Origin: Carallia brachiata
Taxonomy: Eukaryota > Streptophyta > Magnoliopsida > Malpighiales > Rhizophoraceae
NCBI GenBank assembly: GCA_021464245.1
Contig: JADCRB010000040.1
Location: 7,350,575-7,414,574 of the forward strand
DNA: 64,000 bases
Direction of reading: 5' to 3'
Below are positions 1-13,249 of this stretch, one piece after another. How positions within the stretch are numbered: position 1 is the stretch's first letter; each line of letters starts with the position of its first letter. The translations under genes and the position numbers were made by a program. The notes under the pieces were generated by a model. It searched no databases and was not told where the DNA came from. It saw only the letters and a list, made by a program, of their open reading frames with translations.

Positions 1-3000
1 TCTCCTCCTGTTCTCTCAATCTTCCGTAAACATTTGGACCAGTGAACTGCAGTGCCCATATCCACTGTCAACTCAGCTTCTATCATTTCTCTGCATATCG
101 ATAGAATGCCAGAATAAATGTATGCTTCCGCAACAGTAGCCCTTGACAGAAGGGATGTCATCAAGCAGTGGTACACAGCTTTATCAGGCTTCAATCCTGC
201 CAACTTCATGTCCTCAAAGCATAGCAAAGCCTTTTCAGGAAGAGATGCCCGTGCCCACCCATGTATCAAAGTAGTGTAAGTCTTAACATTTGGCTTCACT
301 CCAAGTGCTTCCATTTCCTTCAGCGTTTTTGTTGCTCTCTATAAAAACAAAGTGTTACCATGGTCAACAGACTAGCATAATTAAAATCTGTACAAATATA
401 GCTATTATAACGTATGCAACAAATGACACAAAAGCTCCAGTTCCTTATAACAGGGTCAAAAACAAGTTCCTTATGATACCAGTTATGGATGAGAGACTCG
501 GCGGCCATGTAAAACACTAAACCGGCAATCATTACCTCCTCGCAAAGTCTAAAAATGTAAAATGCTATAGCAGAAAACAGACTTGTAGAAACAATTAAGT
601 GTCATATCTCTAGAATAATACTTCAACAAAATTTTCTTCCTCAGCATTTTTTTTTTTTTTTGGAACAAAAAACCCCCCTTTGCCAAGAAAAAAGAGATCC
701 AGATATTGAGAAACTATATAATGGATGCATTTCAATCAGATTGTTAAATAATATATAAGCTTTAAACAACTTTGGAAGCAATAACCTTCCTGCCGTCAAA
801 GTTTAAATTTTCATTTTTTTACCCTCACTAACAGTGTAAAACCAATTAGACAACTATGAGTCAATCAGCATACCAGCATATCTCCAGCCTTGCAACAAGC
901 ATTTATAAAAGAAGTGTAAGTATGAATGTCAGGTTGCACCCCTTCTTGTTTCATCTGCTGGATAAGGTCAGCAGCCTCCCAAACATCGCCTCTTCGAGCC
1001 CATCTAGATTCAAATGAAAAAATAAATCAAGAAACTGGAACTCACAGCTGAGAACACAAACAACTAATAAAAGGAGGATCATATGTACAAGTTTTCAAAC
1101 TGAACAAACTAGAATGAACATCAAAGTAAACAAAAAGTGCATGACAAAAACCACTAGTAGGCAGATGAACATGAGGCAACGAAACAACTTGGAGCATTGT
1201 TTGAGGGAGGGAGGGAGAGAGAGAGAGAGAGAGACATTGGATTGCATAAATTTTCATTTTAATTAACTCATACCCATCAATTAATATGTTATAGATGAAA
1301 GTGTTTCTTGCAATCTTTTGAGCACTCATCTCTTTAGTAACAGCTAAAGCACTTTGCATCCTGCCTGACTTGCAACACGCCTTCAGCAATGCCTCGTATG
1401 TGAATACATCAAGCTCTAGTCCTTCATTTCTTAGTTTGGTAAAATATTCGAAAGATTTTCCAGTGTCACCTAATGCTGCATAACCATGCATGATGGTTGT
1501 GTATGTATGTTCATTTGGACTCACACCTGCAAGTTGCATCTCATCCAATATTTTAACAGCCTTCTCCATCTGCAAGAAAGAATCAAGGAAATGATTATGT
1601 CTGCTACGAGATTTGCAATAAAGTAATGCTAGGATACAAAAGGCTAGGCAGGTCCAGAAGAGTAACCTAACAGTAAAAACTTTAGTCTCAAGTAATTTGA
1701 AAGTATATCAATTCTATTCAAACTCAGTTCCCAAAAACTCTGGAGAATGCCAATAGCAAAACCATCAAAAATTGGCATTTACAAAGTATCTCAAGCAGTG
1801 GTCAATCTTATCAAATGATTTTATAAACAGAATTTTGGAGGTGTGAGGAAAGATTTTGGCAAAGTTGAGGAAAGGTTTTAGAAGGCAACCTTACAGACTA
1901 TAGAATATTCTAGACAAATCTCTTTAAACATCCCAACCATAGAGACACAAAACATGTCAAGATATGGTGCCCCTTGGTTCTGCACAATTATTGTACTAGC
2001 CTCAATTTACCTGACGCCTCTCAACAAGCCCAAGAATCAACGCATTGTAAGTGTGGACAGTTGGAATGCAACCACTTTGCCTCATCATATCAAAAATCTC
2101 TAGTGCTCTTCTCATTTCACCAGCTCTAGCATATCCATGTATAATGGGCATAAATGTACGTGTAGTAGGCCTATGCCTTTCTTTCTTCATTTCCTTCACA
2201 GTGCGGATGGCACGATCCATGTTTCCCATTCCACAGAATGCCTTGACAATGTTATTATACATGATCACATCTGGCTTTAAATTGTCTTTAAGAGCATCTT
2301 CAAAAATGGCAAATGCATTGGTCCAATCTTTCAGCTTCAAGAATCCATTGATCAACATGGAGTATGTCTTCATGTTATGTTTTATGCCAGCTGCTTCCAT
2401 CATCTTGCTGACCTCCAGGGCTTTGGAAACTTTCCCAATCTGAAAAACAAAGCATAAGATCGTTCAACATAATGCTTAGTCATCAATTGTAAAGAATAGA
2501 GAGAGAACCTGATCCTGTTGAAGCATGTAGCGGTCGTGATAACTATTCATGCAAGAAATGCAGCCAACAAATTTATGCATAGAATTGCCAAAACAAATTG
2601 TGGTTTTCAGAAGCGCAAGGAAACCCTGAACACATACACCCAAAATGTCATGTCACATCTACATGCCACTGGTCTATCTGATGTCGCTTCTCTATGCCAG
2701 TCTGACGTGTTAATTAACAGAATATCTCTCTCTGATGTGCTATCATGTTCTGTATCTTTCTACATGGATTGGCCCTCACTGGTAGCCTATAAGCAAAATA
2801 CTAGTGTGCCATATCATAACCCACCAGAAAAGGGGGGAAAAGGGCATAGTACAGGAACCAACAAGCTGCAATTGGTGGCAATTCTAAAGAAACAAAAGGG
2901 TGAACAGATTTCATGAGTATTTTCTTTTTTCTTTTTCCTCATTCTATTATACTAATTTCTATAATTCTTTTGAGAAAGGTTAGCCCAATTCATTGGGACA

Positions 3001-3401
3001 AATACCAAACAGACAACGGGAACCAATTGGAGCACATGAGTTCCGGCAAATAGCAAAATAAACAAGAATAGTTTTCAGCTGTCCCATCAAAGCAACTGAA
3101 TAAAAATGACAAAGAAAAATGCAGTTCAGGACTCATCTCCCAATATGTCAAAGCTAAAAATATTTAAGCCGACTTATGCATTAGATACCCTTGCTGTGAA
3201 AATTAATATGATATTTGGCAATTCAGCAAAGAGAAAAATGTCAACTCCAGAATTCCCCACGCTTCCATGGTTAAAGCTAGTAAGATACACCATCCTGGGT
3301 AATACCATCTAAAGTAACTAAAGGTATGGAGTGTGCATATAAAAGCATAAGCAACAGGTGAATGTGACCATGTACAATCACATGCATGCATGAGCATAGC
3401 G

Positions 3402-3432
<31 letters not shown>

Positions 3433-6400
3433 GCCCTGGAACACCCAACAGAACGAAGCTTCTGAGAGCCTTACCTTTGTGTACAGATTAATGAGACATC
3501 CATAGCTGACAACTGAAGGCACAAATCCACATTCCTACAGCATAAAATAAAGCAATTCAGAAAGAACAGCAATAAATAACTTAATGAAACACCCTGATAG
3601 TATGAGACAGCCCTTGCATCCAGGTACAAAGTTGCATGATCTTTGAAAAAAAAAAAATGGCATTTAATGTTTTTAGGGTGTAAAGCAACGACTTAAATAT
3701 TCCTCTAGAATTGATCTTAGGAGCTTAGTTCCTTACTAATAGACATGGATATGTACACCAAACTTGCAAGCTTCCATAATTTCAGAATAAGCATATTATT
3801 GTAGCTGCGATATAGTCAGTCGACAAGATGCATAAGAGTCTTGATAACTCCTTAAGCATGTGTACAGGAATAGCCACCCAGAATGTTACACATGCACTTC
3901 AATAGCAAAATCACGATTTGCAAAAAGCAGTTGCAAAAATATAAAGAGTCAAAGATTCCATCGCTGATGAGAGCACCGCTTCCCACTGCTGTGGCCTTAA
4001 ATGTATGAAAGCGCTCCAATTTAATGGAATGCCACCAGAAAATCAAAGCACATTTGACGGGTTGTCTTACGCTGACCAACAAAAGATCAAATGCATATTC
4101 AACACATAAAATTTCCGCAAAATAACGTATGTTTGTCTGAGTGTATATCATCTGTTTGTCTGTTTGTTTGTGTGTGCATGTGCATATGTGTGTATATGCC
4201 TCTTGTCACCTTATATGTATACACTCAAACACAAGCATCACAAAACATTAGATAGCCCTCATAAACTTTATCACCTTTTCTTTTTATCTTACCTTAAGTC
4301 TCTGAAATACAATTAAGCATTTCTCTTCATTGCCAATCATGGTATAACCATCCATCATGGTATGATAAACATCAATGGGAGCATCTATACCTTCTTCTTC
4401 CATCTCCCTCACCAAAGCTTCAGCTTTATTCATATTGCATGTTTGACTGTAATTGATGGAACAGGAATGAAGTTAATATAAATGCAGTCACGCCAGTTGA
4501 CGGTAATAGAGTCTGCAAGGCAGAAAATTCTGCAGGGAAAATAAAAGAGATTGAAAGAAAATGCATATCCTCAAGAATCCACGGTTGGGAGTACCAGAAG
4601 GCCTCGGGAATCATAGCAAAATCCAGAAAATGTTAATATATTTATATACACTGAGAAGAACAATATTGAGCTGAGCCCGAGTCTTTCATACTAACCAATA
4701 AGCATATATTATATTTCCATAGATAACAGCATTCAGGTTTGTGTGTTTCTCTCTTGCCTCCTGAAAATAATGGCCTGCAGCTCTTCAAAAACACAAGACT
4801 ATATCAGTTCACAGGAAAATCCACTGATGCAACCCCCAGATATGCTCTTACCAAAGAATAGATCAAGAGATATCCATAGGCATTCATATACAAAATTCAC
4901 AAGTACAATAAAGAAAATAGCAGTGCAACGCACAGAAAACTACATTATTTCAGCCAAGTTGATGGCACTCAGCAAATTCTCAACTTGATTGGGCAATGGG
5001 CCTTGATAAGGAGAAAGTTGCATAAATACCGCATGCAGGTCACACTTCTTTGTCCATCTTTCTCCATTCACCTTCTTATGAGCAAAATAATTTCATAATT
5101 GATCTTCTAGCTGTGAAACTATAGATATTTTCAGAAATTAAAGTAGATTGTCTTATTCTATGCTCAATTACTGTGAACCAATTTTCTTAGTAAGACTCGC
5201 AAATTTACTGCTCTCATAATGTGCAATTCAAAGCATCTCCTTTGTTTTTACAGTTCCAAAAACAACCATGGCTGAAAATGTCGGGCATTTTTTTCTTCAA
5301 TATTTTATCGAGGCCCTAAAAATTACAACTATGTCAGTCAATGATTTTCCAACAAATATACAATGTTTAAAACAAAAAATACGAGTTGCTAGGCTACTCT
5401 CGCTTTTAGACGGCAATTATCATGCAGAAAAGTTTTAGACCTTATTGCTTGGAGTTGAAATTTGATCTCTCATAAAACATGCAAGAATGATATTTGTAGA
5501 GGGGTTAGCATAGAGATGGTTAGTTCAAGGGTTTCTGGAAGAAGTCACAGCAGACATCAAAATCAAGTTTATAAAAACAGAAACTTCAAATGGCATAAAT
5601 AAGCGATCAAAATTGACAATGTTGGCCAATCAATGAAGAAAATAGATTTTTGTATATACAAAGGCTGGTAACTCACTCAGAATTTCCCATCTTGGCAAAT
5701 CCTCCCACAAGTATACTGTGGGTCACCAAACTCACTTCAAAGCCCTCTTCCTTCATTTTCCTAACACATGACAATGCTTCTTCCATGTCTCTACCAACTG
5801 CATAAGCGTGAATAAGGCTGCATAAAATGAATTTTTTTAATGTTGAAAGAAGGATAAAGAAATTTTATGACATCTTGAGCTATGAGGATCTATTTTCTTA
5901 TTAGCTAAGTCAAAATTCTATTTGGTACAATGCCAACTTACAAGATGAATAACAAAGAAATCCCGAAATAACAAGTTATGGATGACATCTGAATTGAGTG
6001 CATTCTACCGATTTAGCTTCCCAAATCTATACTCTTACGAGTAAGGCCTTGCAGTCCCAGTTTGATGGTGCCTTTTGCAGTCTCTAACTTCTATTGTACT
6101 AATATAACTCCTACAATAATCTTCTATTTGTAAATATGAAGTTTCCATAGGAATTCACCAAATCATCTAATTAACAAAATTGGCAAAAAAAAACTTAGAC
6201 CATAAAGAATTGTACAACCACCACTCTTAAATTTTGCTTCTTTGGCTGCATTATCTTGCGTCAAAAATATACCTTGTGTACACGTGTGAGGATGGGTCTA
6301 TTCCCCTTGCTCGCATGCTCTCAAATGTTTGACGTGCACGATGCATATCTCCCCGTCTTGCATAATAGCTCACCATTAATCCAAACTCCCTCCTAGATGG

Positions 6401-7795
6401 CTAAATAAGATGGATCCACATTTAGCAAATAAACATTGAGAGACAGAAAGAGAGAGTAACATTTACAACTGTCTTAAAACTATATAAAAAAAAAAAAAAA
6501 AGATTGTGTGCAAGGTTTCAGATGGAAAGTTCAGCTTAACTCAAACAGATATTAAAGTAGAAATTAGGAATCCTTGTGGGATTGAGCAATTGCATTATCA
6601 TCTCATCCAATTTAGGAGGTTAATTAATAATTTATTATCTCAACCTGGAATTTTAATTTCAGGCATCTCAATCAGGGATTTAGGGCATTAAATCAAATTA
6701 CAGTCTTAAAGGACTTTCGCAGGTGACATCCTCAACAAAAACCAAAATTCTTTACAGCAGTTCAATCATGTGCAATCGTATAGGTAATAATACAATTAAA
6801 CTAAAAACCATAGAGAATGTGAGAAATGAAACAACAGAGTAATGGAAGAACTCTAACCTTGTTAATCCTCTCGAAAGCAGAGACAACCGCCTGCCAATTT
6901 TCCGGCTGCGTCTCTAGAACCTTCCGAAACGCCTTTCTGGACCCATCCCTTGCCTCGTGCCATTTAGACCTATACTCTTCGCCGCCGCCCCCATCCCCTT
7001 CGACGACCCACCTCTTTCTTTCCTCCGCCTTCGATCTCAGCCTCCTCCCGTCGTCTAATTTCACCGTTAGGACCCTGCCGTGGAACTCCATTCCGTCAAA
7101 CTCGACAGCCTTCTCAGCAGACTTCGTTGCCGTTGCACCATCGTATATAATAAACCCAAAGCCCGCATTTCTTTCGGTTTCATGGTGGCTTTTGATTAAT
7201 ATTACGTTCTTTAAGGGCCCGAATTGTCGGAAGACCTCTGACAGTTCGTGCTTCTTTATCCAGCTGGGTAGATTCCCGACAAAGATTTTTCCTTCTTGCC
7301 GGAATTCTGCTCTTTCATCATTTTCTTGGACTTGGTTTTCTTGGAAATTGCTTCTCGGATTTGGGTTTCTGGTGGAGCTGAAGGAGGAGGAGGAGGAGGA
7401 GGAGGAGGGAAGAGTTTGCTGGTGAGCCGGAGTTTAGTGGAGAGAACGTAAGAGCTGGTGGTTTTGGCAGTTGCGGTAGTGGTGGTGGTGGTGGCGGTCA
7501 CACTTGGTGGAGGTGCTGCCGGTAAATAGGAGGAGGGAGTAAGAAGGTGGCCTCTAAGAGGGTTTTTGATTTTGGATACTTTGGGGGCGGGGGTGGGAGT
7601 GGCCTTGAGAGAATTGGGACGGCGGACGGAGCGCGGAGATTCGGCTGGATTCGGAGTGGGATCCTCCGGAGGAGGAGGTGGTTTGACGGACAAGGAGGCG
7701 GAAGTGGCGGTAGAGCAGCCGTGCTTCGCGGCGGCGGAAAATGGGCTGGAGGAGTGGAGAAAGTGTGAGGTTGTGGGGAGGGACAAAATATCCAT
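1..7795 (-). CDS. PPR4: PPR4-type RRM and pentatricopeptide repeat protein, chloroplast (3' end outside window)
   Basis: Ten exons on the minus strand: 7795-6858, 6400-6273, 5817-5677, 4782-4696, 4446-4293, 3534-3475, 2439-2011, 1569-1274, 1003-874 and 338-1 (continues off the edge). All introns are GT-AG and the phases join cleanly. ATG 7795 opens a Ser/Ala/Pro-rich N-terminus (MDILSLPTTSHF) that looks like a chloroplast transit peptide, then a proline run. An RRM follows, with RNP2 KIFVGNLP at 7289-7266 and RNP1 GFGFII near 7163-7146. The remaining exons encode tandem P-class PPR motifs of about 35 residues (for example TYTTIMHGY, TYNALILGL). An RRM in front of PPRs is the hallmark of PPR4, which in maize and Arabidopsis is needed for trans-splicing of chloroplast rps12. 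Oddity: the transit-peptide frame stops at 7256. The RRM frame is open from about 7551 but has no ATG before 7091, so the two are separated by a one-base frameshift. Confidence 0.93.
1212..1234. repeat. (GA)n microsatellite in a PPR4 intron
   Basis: A short pure GA tract lies between exons 8 and 9 of the PPR4-type gene, about 40 bases beyond the exon 8 donor. Introns of this gene otherwise hold only AT-rich unique-looking sequence. Confidence 0.9.
3402..3432. repeat. Poly-C (21) followed by poly-A (10) in a PPR4 intron
   Basis: An unbroken run of 21 C is followed by ten A, within intron 6 and about 40 bases past the exon 6 donor. Such runs are hard to sequence and the length should not be trusted. 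A similar C-then-A run occurs near 51450. Confidence 0.9.
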
Positions 7796-10168
7796 TTGTG
7801 CTGTTGACCCACCGAATTGGAAGAATTTTACCGATTATATATTCACGATATGACCAGAAAATCGATATAAAATATGATCCCAATAAATAAGATGATTTTT
7901 TTTTGTTTTCAAAATTTTAATTTTCAGACATTTAAAAAATAAATTATTAAATATTACATAAATTATATACGGATTTGTTACTTATAATTAAACTTTGTGC
8001 AATGAATTCTTAAATATAATTATGAGTTTGATTATGTAAATAGTTAACGAAAGACATGTAAGACATGTAAAAGTTATATAATTTATATATTATATATTAT
8101 ATTTATCTTTTTTTTAAATTTAAGATATTTTTATGATATGTTTAGAAAAAATATTAAAATTTTTATTTTGATTCTTTTTTTTAAATGATTATAATTTATT
8201 TATAATTTTATACTATATAATAAGTAAAGTCTATTTAAATAAAAAAATTTAAAATAATATTTAAATAATATTAAATTATAAATTAATTTTATTAAAAAAA
8301 TAAAATTTACAAATTCAGTATGTAGCTAAATGTGCAAACTCAATAATCATGTACTATGTCCACCGGAGTGTTTCTGAAACTCCAACCAACACTTTGTCCA
8401 CTCATTCACGATTGATAATTGTTGATTCGCTTCCTCTTCCTCACATTTTGGTTGCTGACAAAACCGACTGAAATTAAACTTCTTCTTGCTGTTGACATAA
8501 ACTTGTTTAAAGCTAACAATTCTCTTTAATTGCCTTGCATTTTCTAGCTAGCCAAACAAAAATTCTAGTATTTAGGTTCCGTTAAATTTGTTGGCTTATT
8601 GTTTTATCCGTACTTTTCGATCAGATGCGTGCATGATCAGCTATGGCGATCAAACAAAGACAGGAATTTATAAAAAGGACATATTAGCAATTAAAAATTC
8701 AATAAATATAGGTAGACGGGAAAATGAGACGTAAAGCAGACGAAAAAATTTTTTTTTATAATCAAGTAAGATTTTTGTGCAACAAGACGTTGAATTATTA
8801 TAACAAAATTTTAAAATAATTTTTCATCTATTTTTTGTTGTAAAAATTAAGCGTCTTATTATACAAATAAGTCAATTAATTGCAAAAAAAAAATTTCTCA
8901 TCTTCTCCACGTCTACGTAACCAGTAACCAGACTCTTAAAAATTTATAAAAAAAGGAACTTAGAGTTTTGTATCCTAAGTTTTGAAGTTCATGGCCAATG
9001 CAAACAAAACAAAAATGCCTCTAGTTCTTCCTTCTATAATTAAGGAATTCGTTTGTGGCTATTGTATTTACAAAATAATAATAATAATAATATTATATAA
9101 TTTCAAATAGATAATAATAAATAGTTAACATTTTTTCATTTAATGGCATTTGAGTTCATTTATTTTTTTTTTTCATGAATTCAATTATTTAATGATACAT
9201 ATTAATTTATTGTTATTATAAAACTATTTAGATAAAGTCAGTGAATATTCTTTTTTAAAGAAAATGCAAAGGTGACATATTACTGTCATTAAGGAATCCA
9301 TAACTTACACTTGATGGTGTTGTCTTTGATGCAAATATTACATCTTTGAATGGAAGCAACTAGCAAGCAACTAATCTTTCCCTACACATATATACTTACT
9401 TGCATGTCACTACTCCACACGTCAAAGGGTTGTATTAGTGTACCGCTAAGCTCCTCCTCAATTAATTACAGAGACCACCACACCAAAATGAAAGCCTTTT
9501 TGTCTTCTGAAATCTCTCTTGTTTATGATTTTTCTTTTAACTCTGCCCTGTAACTAAATAAGTAATTGAGTATCATTATTTACGTGATTCAACTAATTAT
9601 AAATATTAATTCGGATCAATATGATAGATGATAAGTTGGAAAAATATTGGAATTTTTTAGTCGTTTTGCATCTTCTCTTCTCTGAATACACAGAGTAACA
9701 ATGTTTGTTAAGAAGTAGATACTACTGTTTTTTTATTTTTAGAAAGAAAAAAAGTTGATATCTTGGATATATTTGTCCTGAGAGGTATCTCGATTAAAAT
9801 TATAACTGATATTTTTAAAACAAAAATTGATATTTTTAAAATATTTTTTATTTTTATATTTTATAAATTATTATTTTTATTTCAAAAATATAATCATAAT
9901 TTTAAGTAAAATACTGCACTGCACTGGACAGAATACAAAAATGTGCATACTCACTTTTTTTTAAAAAAAAACACCAACTTAACGCTTTCTCCCTCCCCCT
10001 CCCCTTTTCTCTCTCCTGTTTTACTGCTTACGCTGGCTTTAGCTTTTGTTAGGTTGGGTGACTCCGGAAATTATGACAAGCACAAACAACAACCCACCAT
10101 CACAAGTTACCATACCGCCACCCCTTTTGCTTTCTGATCTAGCAAAGTCGGTTTCCAAACCAAACCAA
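7796..10168. other. AT-rich spacer between two divergent genes
   Basis: This holds the 5' flanks of the minus-strand PPR4 gene and the plus-strand hemerythrin gene. No gene is visible. About 9990-10015 is a CT-rich stretch close to the hemerythrin start, probably 5' UTR or proximal promoter. An ATG at 10046 is in frame with the hemerythrin start at 10169 but the latter gives the conserved MGNC start. A dispersed repeat sits at about 8211-8310 (listed separately). Confidence 0.6.
8211..8310 (+). repeat. Dispersed AT-rich repeat, copy 1
   Basis: By eye this segment (from TACTATATAATAAGTA) aligns for about 100 bases with 62651-62755 in the same orientation, including the shared core AAAATAATATTT and TTTTATT. 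The two copies are over 54 kb apart, so this is a dispersed element fragment, possibly MITE-derived. Ends are not defined. Confidence 0.5.
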
Positions 10169-12428
10169 ATGGGGAATTGCCTTCGCAAGCCCAAACAATC
10201 TTTTTCTGAGATCACTCCCCACTATATCTTCGAATCCTCCGCTGCTGCCGCCGCCGCCGCCTCCACCACCACTGTTCGCTTGTACACCTCCTCATCCACG
10301 CTACTAGTACATTCACTTGCTACTATCTCCGGTTCGCCCTGCTCTTCAAGAACGCGTCTCTTGACGTCATCCCCAGCGAAGCTGGTGATGATCATGATCA
10401 ACTTACGCTCGAAATTGGATCGGAAACCGTCTCGGGCTCCCGAGACACTCTGCTCCGCTTCATCGAATCAAAATTCCCGCGTCCGCCGCTGCTGGTGGCG
10501 GCTACCGCGATTAGCGAGGAGGAGGAGTTCGGGGAGACGACTCCGTTGGTGGTGAGAGCGGTGGTGTTGCAACACAGGAGCATGACGTGGCACCTGAGGA
10601 GGATGGTGAGGTGGGCCAGCGACCTGGCCACGCGCAAGAGCAGGAGGAGCGTGGATCCGGCGGCGGGGACTCAAAAGATGGAGCTGAGCAAGTTTAGGAA
10701 TGGTTATTCCCAGCTGCTGGAAGTGATGCTGGATCACGCGCAGATGGAGGAGCGCGTCCTCTTTCCTCTCTTGGAACTGGCTGATCCAGGTAGAGTAAAT
10801 AATCAAATCCTACTTCGTTGGTTGGCGCCATTAAGGCTAATTAACGACTAATGTGCTCGTTTCTTATCCAAAAACATTTTTGTTTGGGTTTTCACATAAA
10901 AAAAAAGAAATATCTGAAATTTTTTTTATTGCATCTTATTGAAATTACATTTTAAATTTTAATATAATTTATCTAAATTTATGTTTTAGTTTTGTAAAAA
11001 AATTAAAAATTTAAATATGATCTAATTAAAATAAAAAATAAAATAAATTTATATGATTTAAAATAATGTGTTCTTTTTTTTGTAAAATAAAAAAGAAAAA
11101 AAAAACACCTTTCTTATGTATTTTAAGCACTTAATATCTCAATTCCTTAATTTTATATGGACGACTAAGCACTTACCATTAACTAGTTTTTTTTCAAAGG
11201 ACTTGATTTGGTATGCATATATTGGTGTACAAATAGTACATAGAGAAAGTGTACTATTTGTAATAAATTTAATTATTTCTATAATTATATTTATTATTTT
11301 TGTAATAAAAAATAATGTATTAATTTTTTATATCATATTTTATTAATTTTGTTACAGAAATGGTTAAGTCTGTTATAATATATACTTTTTAGTGTAACAA
11401 CTTTCGTGTACCATTTTTTATTTCTAAAATAAAGACAAAATATGCCTATTAATTTAGGACTTGGTACATAGACAAAAAGGTAACTGATGCACAGAGAGAC
11501 GCATATACCATTATCATATAATGTCAATAAATGAATAGTGTGTTGCATATCAATTTTAATTATTTTTACCATTACAAATTTTTATAAATTTCTGAACTTT
11601 TCATAGAGTCTTGTTAGGAAGACGAAAAATCATGGACGGGCGTGAAAATCAACTGCAACCAATCGCGCCCTGTCCGTCCTATCCATGATTCCTGCCTCCT
11701 CCTTTCTTTTTTGTATGGAAAAAATGTGACATATATTTAGATGGATGGTGATGTGCACTTGCGCAGGAATATGCAAGGCTGCAAATGTGGAGCATGCAAG
11801 GGACCTGCCCATCATGAATGGCATCAAGGAGGACATCAAATGCATTGGAGTTATGGACGCTAGGTGTCCTGACTATCGGGAAGCTCTTTGTAACCTTTCA
11901 ACTCGCTTGAAATCATTTCAGGTACCCATCTCAAGCACTAGTGCTAAATATATAAAGGCCACACATGTATTGATCAGTGTGGTGCAAGCCAAGCTACATG
12001 GCTGTAACTAACTAACAAGTGCTATATCTTGGATTTTTATTTGTATTTTTTGAGACCACTAATTAATAAAAGAGCGATTATGCAATGCACAACACTCTCA
12101 CATTATAAGTTTTGAAGAAATAAGGTTAGATGCATGCAGCTTAATTAATTTGGCTCTTTAATCTCCTGATTAGGAAAATTGTAAAGGGCACTTCCTTGAG
12201 GAAGAAGGGGATGTACTTCCGTTGGTGGAGGCGATAGAGCTCAGCAAAGACCTGCAAGCGAAGGTATTGGAGCAGTGTTTTGATGTGATGCAAGGGACTC
12301 ACTCCCATTTGTTCAAATTTCTTGTTGAAGGCCTTCTGCCTCGAGAGGCCATGCAGTATTTGGACTTGATTCTCAGTTGCAAGGGTGAAGAACGGGCTGC
12401 ATCCTTACTGCGCAAAATTTTTGATTAA
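10169..12428 (+). CDS. Hemerythrin HHE cation-binding domain protein
   Basis: Three exons: 10169-10789, 11767-11921 and 12174-12428, joined by GT-AG introns. The start MGNCLRKP has Gly2 and Cys4, a classic N-myristoylation plus palmitoylation signal, so membrane attachment is likely. Exon 1 ends with a hemerythrin-like helix pair (LQHRSMTWHL, then LDHAQMEERVLFPLLE with the H-x(4)-E pattern of a metal site). Exon 3 has CKGHFLEEEGDVLPL and a final THSHLFKF segment, giving a second HHE-like module. Expected product is about 343 residues, as in plant relatives such as the Arabidopsis MGNC-starting hemerythrin-domain proteins. The exact role is not known. Oddity: the frame from MGNC runs through VRLYTSSSTLL, but the conserved continuation YYLRFALLFKN (from 10321) lies in another frame; one base appears to be missing between about 10280 and 10320. 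Exons 2 and 3 are clean. Confidence 0.88.
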
Positions 12429-13249
12429 GATCCAGATCGAGAATTTGGGCACCCCAGATTTCATTGCAGAAGAGCATGCTACTGGCTATGTTTTATCACA
12501 TGTACATATCGACGAGAAAGGTTTGCTTCTGGTGCCTCGTTATGGTTTGACGAAGATAGTTGCTTTCTGCACCAATAAGACTTTTGGTGGTTTTTTCACT
12601 TTGACGTTTTTAAACCCTGGCATTGGTTTCATAAGCGCTAATGCATTGCAGCTTCTATGGGTGTCACTTTTCTTTTCTTATATTGGCTCAGACCAATTCG
12701 AGAACTAAGATAAGAGATGTCAATTTTTTTATTTAACCGAATTGGGTCATTTCGGTTTGTTTTTGGAATTAACAGATATGAATGACAATTCTGGTCAATT
12801 GATATAACGATAGGAAAATCGATTTTTACAAGCATTTTTTGACATAATTTTTACAAATGGTCTTATAATTTTAATTATTCATATGAATCTATATTTATTT
12901 TTTACAATGAATAATCCCTTTAGTCAAACTCCAGCATTGTTAACAGTCTACAAGATAGAAAAAGCACGTAATAAATTTACATTCGAATATAAAATTATGT
13001 ACATAATTCACCCAACGCAATTCAAAATCTGCAGACTGTCGAATTCACATTTACCACTAACTATAGGCCGTTGATATGAATGAGGAAATATATATATACC
13101 TTGCATCATCTTTTAATTTCGTCAGATCAAAATTGATGTCTATCCTTCATATATATATGTATATCTACTATCTAAAGTCAACCTGCAAATTAAGGAGAGG
13201 ACACAAATGCCTGATAATAAGATGTGGAGCTGCAGGAGGATTCTCAAAG
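12429..13249. other. 3' UTR of the hemerythrin gene and spacer
   Basis: The first 250 or so bases are probably 3' UTR. The rest is AT-rich. From about 13218 to 13249 the sequence resembles 18058-18082 downstream of the second F-box gene, marking the edge of a duplicated unit. Confidence 0.5.

Noticed and set aside
2518..2916. 132-codon plus-strand open frame within PPR4 intron 6
   Set aside because: No recognisable protein; composition fits non-coding intron sequence and the minus-strand gene explains the region.
6826..7425. 199-codon plus-strand open frame opposite the RRM exon
   Set aside because: Antisense shadow of the RRM and transit-peptide exon; serine/leucine-rich composition follows from the opposite strand.
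10046..10168. Upstream in-frame ATG at 10046 as the hemerythrin start
   Set aside because: Would bury the conserved MGNC myristoylation-type start; the extra residues look like translated 5' UTR.
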